NCBI GenBank assembly: GCA_040954595.2
Contig: CM082598.2
Span: forward strand, 1,488,001-1,552,000
Direction of reading: 5' to 3'
From: Balanoglossus misakiensis
Taxonomy: Eukaryota; Hemichordata
DNA length: 64,000 bases
Position 1 is the first letter of the stretch. Each line of letters begins with the position of its first letter. Below are positions 55,138 through 64,000 of the stretch, one piece after another. The notes under the pieces are model-generated. The model worked only from the letters and a program-made list of their open reading frames with translations. It ran no database searches and was not told where the DNA came from. The translations under genes were made by a program, and so were the position numbers.

Positions 55138-57136
55138 CTCCGTCCAATCATGGACGTAATAAATGCTGCAAGTTGTGTCGGCGACTTTGCAGCGTCTTTC
55201 ACAAAGACATTACTAAAAGCCTGAGAAGACAGCATTTTAGATTCATCATGACATGCGGTATGATAAGGACATCAATACAGAGGATAGTTTATGGTTTCAT
55301 GTATTATATATGGCGTGTTTTCCTGTTTGTGTATTAAAGTATTCATATGTAAAGTTAACAACTGTTTCTTGTAATCATTTTATAATCCAACTATAATCAT
55401 CACTCCTATTTGTTTGGTAGTATTTGAGCGACCGTTGTTTATATTTTTCTGGCGATGCTCTGAGAGAAAAAGGAAGCCCGGGTTTTTTATGCATTCAGTG
55501 GACGTCATCTCGACTGGCGTTCGATACAAGTATAATTCATTTACACAAAGACCTTCAATGATGATTCAAGTATCTTTGAATATTACCCATCCTCGTGCTA
55601 TTCACGTCACACTTTCATCGATCGGGACAACGTATACACCTTGGGGGAAACCCCGGGGATCTATGCAAAAGAGGTATGCGGGCGAACACCACCCGTATTC
55701 AGTGTCACGTTCTAGAAGTGGGTTATTCATCTGGGGTTCGCGTGTGAGTTTGTCAAGTTGTTTGTTCCATCGGCGACCGCACGATGGTCACGGCCATGCT
55801 TTGTCAGCCATCGGCCAAAACGTTTTCGAAGTTGGCCTTTGGACCACGTGCGACAGGGGGCAGGCATGGGGTTGACGTTTGTTTACCATTGTTATGGTAA
55901 CAGTGGGTTTTCCCCCTAAGCGTCTTAAGAAAATGACGTATGGTGTCCTCGATAGATATGGTAATTACCGGCTTATTACCATAATAATAGGGTATTGTTG
56001 TGGACAGTTCTAACTCAAGACAACAGGTCCTGGAAGAAGAGCTTGCTACCTTGAAATGATATTGTGACGCAAGTGGCCGGCAAAGGCGAAGAGTTTGTCT
56101 TGCCGCTGTGGAGATCGGTTTGGCCGCCGGTGAGCGACTCCGAGTCAGAGATCGGGGCAAGGCTGTGAGGGTAGTTCCCTTGTGACGAGTAACACTCGTG
56201 TTCTAGGGGGTTATGCTACAAACTGAAGCACTCGTGAACTAAACTGTCCAGATCGGGAAGAAATTGGCCGTAGTTTGACGACAGGGTCATCGGGTGTGCT
56301 GTTGAACCAGGTAGGTGAACGTACGTAAGTCAACAACGGATTGGGTTCTGTACGCAGACTGTTTGTTGACTTGAGACAAACACTGACAGTGTGACAATAA
56401 CCCTATTGTCTTCTGGGATCACAATACAAACATAACTGCGTATAACAATACAGTTTCTATTGTTTTAACAGTTATATGCAGAATGAAAGTCCCGTCGCAC
56501 TTATGCTCGCGAATATAACAAGGCTCCACAGAAATCAGGCATGTGGGCCAAAAGTAAACTGAACTATCAAGCGATCTAAATCCAACTTCATTGCGATTAT
56601 CATTTTTTCTCAAATGGTGTTTGGAGTGAGCATAGAGTGGTAGCAGTAATAGTTTGATTATCTGCAGGATGACAAAATAGCACCATTAAATATTAATAAA
56701 ATAAAGCAAAATATGCATATTCTGTTTGGTGTGATAAAAGACATGGGCAGACTCAGACTGTCCGAAACTGACGAGCGATGATTTCAGACTCTAATGTGTA
56801 TAAAGTCCGCGTTACCACAGACACCCTGAAGATGTTTACAGACTCCCAGTTACGCAAGCGTGTCTACTCCTTGCTTTGTCAATATTCACAAAACGGAATC
56901 TCAGATCCGGGTGATGTTGCTTTGTATTAAAATTATAACGAGCAGTGTGCATCAATTGTCTATTTGTCTGCCTGTCTAACTCTGTCTGTCTGCGCCTTCT
57001 GCCATTCTGTTTATCTCCAACTTTCTGTATAGCTATGTACCCCTTTTATGGTCGGATAGCCAGGTTTATTTAACCAAAACAATCCTCAATTTCAATTACT
57101 TGCAGGACTGGTTCAGAGAGGAGAACCCATTCCAAC
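55138..57136. other. Spacer between the two death-domain genes
   Basis: It holds the 3' untranslated region of gene 1, with an ATTAAA signal at 55333-55338, and the 5' end of gene 2. A TTGAACCAG/GTAGGT donor at 56310/56311 would end a 5' untranslated exon, and the acceptor TTACTTGCAG lies at 57105, 31 bp before the ATG. The open frame 55414-55875 has no recognisable domain and I do not call it a gene. Confidence 0.5.
56958..56994. repeat. GTCT-rich tract before death-domain gene 2
   Basis: GTCT/CTGT units at the position matching the tract before death-domain gene 1, about 110 bp ahead of the coding-exon acceptor. It is probably a remnant carried along in the gene duplication. Confidence 0.6.
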
Positions 57137-59098
57137 ATGGCGGCTTCGCCCAGACTTCGTCCGGTCACGTGGACAATACAGGAACAAACGATCCAAGAAG
57201 CGGCTGCATATCTCGGTGAAAGACTGAACAAAATCACCAATGATTGGAACAGTTTAAAAACAAGCTACGTTCACTTTTCATCGTCCATCACATTAGCATA
57301 CCCACTCTGCACGGCCGCACAAGTTCACGGCTACCCCTTTTCTGAAGTGACGTCGGTACAAGACGTCCAGAGTTGCTATGAAGCTATGGTGTGTAAAAAC
57401 TACACTGAAAGCGCCTACGTCATTGACACGTTTCTCCAGAGAGTGGAAGAGTTGAAACAAATGTATCGTGAGCTGGAAAACTGCAAGCCGACATTGGTAG
57501 CAAGTCATCATGACAGTAAAAACGTGAAAAGAGCTCGCTTCGTCCGCGATTTCTGCGTTGAGTTGGAAGTGTGGCGAAAGATGATTGAACATGACGAAGT
57601 TGCTGAAACGGTGCACCACGAAGTACTGTCGCTTACTGGAGACAAAGATGTACACAAGCGCACAGGTCGAGTCTTCAGCGTCGTTCCCGTCATGCTCGAC
57701 CACGCTAATTCTCTGGTTGAAATAATGAGCAAAGGATGGCCACCACGTGTGGATGGCTTATTACAGCGCCCGCGCCCTGGCACTGGATGCATATTGAGTA
57801 CACCTCGACTTGAGCGCTCGCTGCAGGCAGAAACTCTAAAACCATTGACACTTGACAAGAGCCTCAAAACAATGCGACCACGAGATGCACGACAAACAAC
57901 TAAGACTATATCTCATTCAAACTCTATGATACAACTACCATCGCTTGGGAATATTGCTAAACGCGAATCTATCTCGGATGACGATGATGACGGGCCGTTG
58001 TCGTCCCGATCGGTACGAAGTACTCGGTCTTTCAGTTCTTCCAGCGCCTATGAAACCGGACCGCCTTCGCTCTCTCACGTCTCCATCACAAACTCAACCG
58101 TGACGATCTCAAGCGACACAGAAAGTTCTCAGTTGTCACCAATGGACAAGCGTCCTATCGTCAAGGAAATCACAGGTGAGTTTTAAAATCTCAGTTCGCC
58201 GTTGGTGGTGCGCTATATGCGATGACTCTGGTCCGACGCTGCACTGAGCAAAACAAGTTTCTGTTTCTGTCCTATATCAGTATTTTTGTGATTCCCAAGT
58301 AAATGTTACCCATCGTGTTTTGCGGTTGATCGACTAACATGCCTTCCACTTTTCACAGAGGCCCTTCAGTCCAAATTCGACCAAGAACTTGACAAAGTCA
58401 CAACTCGACTAGAGAAGAAAATAACAGACGCCAATGATTCCCTGAGAGAAGATATACAGAACGACCTTCAACAGAGAGACAAGAGAATTGATAAAATCAA
58501 ATCGGATGTGGACCAGTTGTCGGTGTTTGTGGACGAAAAGTTCTCTGATCTCGACACCGAATTGTTAAGAACTGATGTGCTGCTAAGAGGTTCGTGTACA
58601 TATACACCTATCGAATTAGTAATATTGATAATTTTACTGAAGAGTGACTAAATTGGTGAAAGAATTGACTCACCAGGTATTTACTATCGGTAAAGTTAAC
58701 AGCGTTGTATTTCCTAATGTTCACTCCCAGAAAAAGGGACAATTTATTTCCAAAATATTTATTGAAATGCATGATTTACTCATCTTCTTCTGTATTGTCG
58801 TTTGACAGATTACATCAGACCACTAGATGACGAGCAGATACACGTGATTGCCCAGAATGTCGGTCCCAAGGTGTACCGCAAGATGGCCAGAGAACTTGGA
58901 ATGCGACAACCACAGTTGGAATGGATTCAACAGCAGTACAGGGATGACGAACACGAGGTCGTTATCGCCATTCTGCACAAATGGAAACAGATAGTAGGCA
59001 TGCGCAAATCCACCCTAGAAACGGTCATCCGGGCGTTAGTGAAGGTCGACGAACGCGAGACTGCAAATCAAATTCTTCGCGCATTCAAAGAAGCCTAA
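57137..59098 (+). CDS. Death-domain protein 2 of a tandem pair
   Basis: Three coding exons: 57137-58175, 58359-58589, 58809-59098 (TAA), giving 519 aa. Exons 2 and 3 have exactly the same lengths (231 and 290 bp) and phases as in the paralogue at 53254. Seen: the same unrecognised helical N-terminal region (YVHFSSSITLAYPL, then RTGRVFSVVPVMLDHANSL), a Ser-rich linker ending YETGPPSLSHVSITNSTV, the coiled-coil exon, and the death domain (VYRKMARELGMRQPQLEWI, ILHKWK). By eye, exon 2 protein is about 83% and the death domain about 69% identical to gene 1. Retention of shared blocks in the Ser-rich linker suggests function there too. The ATG sits in an acceptable context (AACATGG). Function is inferred from the death domain only. 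An AATAAA at 59562 is the likely poly(A) signal. Confidence 0.88.
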
Positions 59099-59561
59099 AC
59101 GAATCCAGTATTGCAATATTTTTGTTTTATAATACATACTGCAGGACAAACCGTTTAAGACGAATCTGAGGCTTGACCAAAAACCGTCATTTACGAAAGT
59201 GGTTGATGTACATTAATTATTTTAAAAATTAACAGACTCGACCACCTGTTAGTGGCCATAAACAAATATTTTATCAGATGATGTACGGGTACTTGTCCTA
59301 ACCAAACAGTATAACTGTTATGAAATAATCGGTGATTTATCCGTCCTAGCTTGTTTTAAGCCAATATATTTACATATTATAATTCAGGGTGCACAAGTAA
59401 AGAGTATTGTGATGATGTTTTATATTTTATAAATATGTCGTCATATTTTTAAATGGTTTATAATAATGACATTTGTACAAATTTGTACCAATTATTGCTG
59501 TGTTAGAGAGAGAAAAATTCCGTCCAAAATATTCATGGCAAAGGAACTACTGTGACTACAA

Positions 59562-59567
59562 AATAAA
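59562..59567 (+). terminator. Poly(A) signal AATAAA after death-domain gene 2
   Basis: Canonical signal about 460 bp after the stop codon, followed within 30 bp by GT-rich sequence (GTTTGTTCGTTTTGTC), as expected downstream of a cleavage site. Confidence 0.5.
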
Positions 59568-59599
59568 TGTTTGTGTCAGAACGTTTGTTCGTTTTGTCT

Positions 59600-62500
59600 T
59601 TATTATAAATTGAGTCATTATTCGTCTGCAGATCTCGTACGTGTGAATGCGTAACGACAATTACTAAGAGAACAACTTCAACATAACGTATCCACAGACA
59701 AATAGAAAAGACTGTCTTTTCTCTTCAACTGTGACGTATCAGAGTCAAAGCTTGCTCCAGAATGTATGATCAGCGCGACAGCTATCACAGATAGAGATCA
59801 CGCCCTCTGGAACGCAAACAAAGAACTCCTTATTCAGGCGTGTAACATAGTGAATTCAAACAGTTCGTGTTGTTGTGAAGTGACCTGCCGTGTTTGTTCG
59901 GAATTCGCGCTCGGCATGAGACAAAACAGATCTGTCGGTTCAATACTGAGGACCCTCTTTAAACGCAAACGTCATTAGGGTCCTACCTTGGCACGGACTG
60001 AACCAAGCAAGCGTGTAGAGCTAACAATGGGCTTCGCTCCGCTATGCAACCTGTACACAATATAACGGGCAGGATACCATTGTGATGGTGGCTTTTAGAT
60101 CACATATAGGCGTCCCATGATTAAATTGTTGTCCCAGGATACCAGAACACCGTGACCCGGCCCTGCAAAGAGCCAACAATAGGATAGGCACAACAGTTCG
60201 GTATCTAGAGAAACGGCTCGTAACGTCTCTGTCATTCTCGCCTTTTAATCAGGGGCAAGTGAAACTCATTGCATCGGCCGTGCGAGTAGGAAAATGTGTA
60301 CACAGAAACCCAATTTCCTATTCTTGTGAATTTACGCCTATCTTTTTTCCCTCCATTGCCTGGTGACACCAAGTCCAAATGTTGACTAGAATTTGCTGAG
60401 TGATTCTTTGGTGCTTTGATTTGGTGCCCGTGCTTTTCAAGGGGCAAAGTTTCGCAGGAGATATGCGCATTATAGAGCGAACCCTGAAAACCAATGAAGA
60501 CACAGCCCCCACGACGTATTGTCCATTTCATTGTTGATTTCAGCAGCCCTGTAACAAGAAGACCAAACGTCGTCGAATCCGTTTAGGAATACATGTACTT
60601 ATCATCAGGTAAGAGTTACTTTCAAACCTTAGTTTTGCGATCTAGCAATCAGAGTCTGAATAAGCCTGGTCTGATTGCTCTGATTTGAAACAACTCCACG
60701 ATATTTCTGTACTTCAGGAATCAAGAAAAATATGCGAATTTGCGTTTGAAACGATTGCTTTGCCAAGCAATTAAGGGGCTCACGATTAATACATTATTTC
60801 ATTAATTACAAATTACAGCACAGTAACTCAAACATTGCAAGGACTGACTTAATTAAGTTAGGTAACTCCACCAAAAGCTTTAGTTTAAAATCACTTAAAT
60901 TAATTTGTAACTGCTATATTACTGAAGTAACGCTTGAATCGAATGATCCTCAAAAGAATCCGATAAATTTCCCCGTATCTACACTGGTAATGATAACGCG
61001 TGTAGTTGTGTTAAAAACTTATATGATCTCTGATAAAATTGCGCCTGCAATCTGTCGGAGGTCTTTTGTCGGTAGAACCCCCCCCCCCCCCCATCGAAAT
61101 GACACCACCAGAGAACTGAGTCACGTGATATGAACCACATTGATCAATCGAAAGATTGGCACACAGTATAGAGTAACGTTTCACGAGGTTAAACTGTAAA
61201 TGCGACAGGGGTCAACTTTTGAATTATGCTAGGACTGAGTTATTCCAACTAAATGTAATTAACGTGTACTCAGATTTGTAACCATAGTAACGGCATCCGC
61301 GCGCTTTCAATGGTATAGTACAGGCTTGGAGTTAATGGAACTAACTGAATGTAAAGGGCGATGTGTCAAACATAAAATGAATTCAAATTCGAGTAAGGCT
61401 TATTTGAGTACACCAGTTTGATGCCACAACAATTATAAGGATGGGGCGTACATGTAGACGTTGTTTTCAGACGACAAAGTCCGAGGAAAACCTCCTTCAC
61501 GTGCAGGCTTGTGAGACCACGTCCGTATCTGACATTCCTGTCAACCAATGACGAGAGACCTCACACAGAGCTGCGTGATAACAGTGCTAATGGTGTGCAA
61601 ATTTTGCCTAATGAATTTCTTATTAATTCCAAGACGTGGTTTGGCGTTAACAATACACGAGCTCTGGGAATATGACAGAAATTCTGAAACGTTCTGAATG
61701 ACTATCTTCTGATTTACAGACCGAGACAAAATATCCGAAGATCCTATAATATAGGAACCTCACCAGGTATTTGACAAGACTTGGAATTACTCGCGAACCG
61801 GCAGCCAGTTCGAACATATTTCTCGTACCAGTGCTTGGAAGCGACGGCCGTCACCCGGCAGCCCAGCCAGCGTTTATGCGAGACACTCCACATTCTTTTA
61901 AACATAGGAGCGAACTGGAGTGTTTGCATGACCTCTTGTTGTTGTTACGTCGAGTTGACAAGCAATCTAAATTGGTTTGTGGTCATTTAGCGTATCTGGG
62001 AGACAGCGGGGAAGTCAGTAGGCAAACGAGACAACCACACAACCGTTCTACAACTTGTAAGTATATATTCTATTTCTTGCACAAATCACATTTATTTCTG
62101 TGTTACATATCCTAGATGGGATGTATTCGCACCGTATCAGTCAACTTTGATGGTACATGCTTGCAGACTAATCGTACGTCCGATGGTCTGATCAATATTG
62201 CTATCGAAGATTGTGACTAAAGTTTTCTTGGTAAACCAAAACAGGTTCTTCTGATAATGGACCAGTCTATCTCGTTTCTTAGTTCCCCAATCAGCAGAGT
62301 GTAATTGGTGTGTTCAACCAGTCATGGACATCGGTATTTGAGTTGTATGATTTGATAAAAACAGAGCGGTTCAAAAACTAGTCCCCAGTCCGTTCGAGAA
62401 AGCAGTATGCGGAGATTCTGGTGTCCATTCTCGGCTATGATTGACACATTAGAGCGAAACGTATACTGGCAGAGGACGAACAGTTTTGCCTTACATCCAA

Positions 62501-63251
62501 TCTCCACTGGCGTTGTCCGGCACCGGTGTATTCATGATTACACAGTGTACAGTTATATTTGTGTTAGCTGTTAGTTAATAAGATTATTTTGATTTCTTCA
62601 TAGACAGATGTAATTTTATTTCAATTCTGACCAACAAGAGATGCCATGATTAAAGAACACACACAACAACAAAACAAAGATCAAAATTCGTGAGCGGTCA
62701 TTCAAATTTAAAATCAAGCCGTTGAGAAAGACATCTACATTGCCAATGAAGCACAGACAGAAATAATGAATAGCGAAGAGTACAGGCATACTAAGTTCTA
62801 TGACAATTCATAAAAATAACCATTACAAATTACTTTTTAAAACTTCTACCCAAAAGACTTGTGACTGACCACATAGCTTCCAAGTTTGCTTTACACTCAC
62901 CACATTGTCTGTCACAACAATGGCGCTGCTCATAAGTGCACTTTTGCCTTGACCCGACAACCTTTTTTTGCGACGGACGAAATCAGAGACAAAATGGCGT
63001 CCCGGTTGTCCTTGTACGTGGATACGCTTGACGCGTTTACTTCGTGTTGCCACGGTTACGAGAACCAGATTCTAGAAAAGAGGTTCACAAAATAAAATAT
63101 AACAAAGTGTGATGCCAATTCCGGCTCTATGACATGTACTGCTTTTCTTGCAGTTTTCTTGGAGAAACGCCAATTGTCTTCCAAGTGTCTCACCAGCGTT
63201 GCCATGGTAGCAGCGGCGTGAAATTGCTTGACGACGCGCACCGGAATCATC
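59600..63251. other. Intergenic region before the right-edge gene
   Basis: No gene is supported. A 15-bp poly-C tract lies at 61078-61092. An open stretch at about 61750-62060 ends in a donor-like CAACTT/GTAAGT but has no domain and no acceptor in frame. From about 62900 the sequence becomes richer in CpG, and there are ATG codons in good context on the plus strand (ACAAAATGGCG at 62993), consistent with a promoter region for the right-edge gene. Confidence 0.4.
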
Positions 63252-63408
63252 ATGACACACAACGTTGATTCTGATCGCCTGTCCCCAACAGAAGTGGGAA
63301 GTAATATTCTGGTGTTGGGGAATCATTTGAAAGAATGGGAGGTGTATTGCAAACGAGATCTTGGTGGAATTGCCAGAAAAGTTAAAGAGCTGGATTTCAG
63401 TTTGCAAG
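63252..63408 (+). CDS. Unidentified protein, first coding exon (partial)
   Basis: A 157-bp exon from an ATG (ATCATG context) to a CAAG/GTATAAG donor, phase 1, running out of the window. About 52 residues are visible: a short polar start (SDRLSPTEVGS) then an amphipathic helix-like segment through LGNHLKEWEVYCKRDLGGIA and KVKELDFSLQ. The tail recalls small helical subunits of lysosome-positioning complexes (such as the IKEMDLS stretch of BORCS5), but the match is weak and I do not assign it. No in-frame downstream exon is visible before 64000. Confidence 0.4.
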
Positions 63409-64000
63409 GTATAAGTTTTATGCACTTAGTTGATTTAGGAAATCTGATTTGAGCAAAATCATTCTCTTTTTTCGCCAAAAAGGGGGAAAGTGAAATCACG
63501 ACCGCCCTCTATGGTACACTTTGCACCAACCTTTGTTTTTACTGGGGTCTCCTGCAATGGAAAGAATCGATTGTCTATGACAACACCACCGCTGAATGGT
63601 CTGATATTGATTATTGAAAAAAGGATTAGAAAATCGCATGATCACAACCACGGGACATTTGTTTTATCTCAAAACAATCAATACGAGGCCATACGAAGAA
63701 ATCTTTTCGTTGAGGACGTCCCTTTATGTCGTTTACATACACCAGAAACCGACGGCTTAACAGGACCAAAGTTCCAATTCCGCGAAACTAAAAACACACT
63801 AGGTATGTCCACTACACACAGATATTCTGTGTCATTTGCAATGGGTAAATAATGATCACGATATGGTGCATTATGTAATCTAAATACATTATTGATATGG
63901 CTGATCTTTGATAATTATTTTTATGCTAATTTTCGGAGATGCATAGTAACAACATGGGCGTAAATACACAAGTCAAGTGCTCGTATAAGAATTGTGCTCT
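63409..64000. other. Right-edge intron sequence
   Basis: Presumed first coding intron of the right-edge gene. The open frame 63490-63852 (120 codons) has no recognisable domain, and I treat it as chance. Confidence 0.35.

Noticed and set aside
55414-55875. 153-codon plus-strand frame between the death-domain genes
   Set aside because: No domain or splice support; it lies in the presumed 5' regulatory region of gene 2 and is compositionally mixed.
59766-59978. 70-codon Cys-containing frame
   Set aside because: Short, without a recognisable motif, and beyond the poly(A) signal of death-domain gene 2.
61771-62115. Open frame ending in a donor-like GTAAGT, possible exon
   Set aside because: A stop codon at 61747 separates it from the nearest upstream acceptor, it begins with TTG, and the protein has no recognisable features.

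Overview
This is nuclear DNA from an animal, most likely an invertebrate bilaterian; I cannot fix the phylum. Genes are split by GT-AG introns of about 50 bp to 9 kb, intergenic spacers are long and AT-rich, and short inverted-repeat transposable elements and microsatellites are common. Nothing prokaryotic (operons, ribosome binding sites, CRISPR) is present. I rebuilt gene models exon by exon from splice signals, reading-frame phase and family resemblance. Five models close without a frame error.

Layout. 1-12582: no recognisable gene. 12583-25493 (+): synaptotagmin-12 (one membrane segment and two C2 domains), lacking its most 5' exon, with a 9.2-kb first intron rich in repeats. 25494-34459: gene-free, with one intact 213-bp MITE. 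34460-37512 (-): BTBD10/KCTD20, a BTB-domain protein, nine coding exons, 396 aa. 41618-43348 (+): a 576-aa protein in a single coding exon, not a named family I recognise, whose centre resembles a cytidine-deaminase fold with one zinc ligand replaced. 45597-50272 (-): cortactin, 14 coding exons, 570 aa, with Arp2/3-binding acidic end, six full repeats and one partial, a proline/tyrosine-rich linker and an SH3 domain. 53254-55137 and 57137-59098 (+): a tandem pair of paralogues (524 and 519 aa) with an unrecognised helical N-terminal region, a serine-rich linker, a predicted coiled coil and a C-terminal death domain. 63252 to the right edge (+): the first coding exon of an unidentified small coiled-coil-like protein.

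The genes are not an operon. SYT12 acts in vesicle trafficking, cortactin in branched actin, BTBD10 in AKT phosphorylation control, and the death-domain pair probably in signalling assemblies. In human, SYT12, CTTN and the death-domain adaptor FADD all lie at 11q13 and BTBD10 is on 11p, so the window may keep part of an old linkage group. The best leads are the deaminase-like protein, the death-domain pair, the duplicated repeat exons of cortactin with ITIM-like tyrosines after them, and at least four small families of dispersed elements.
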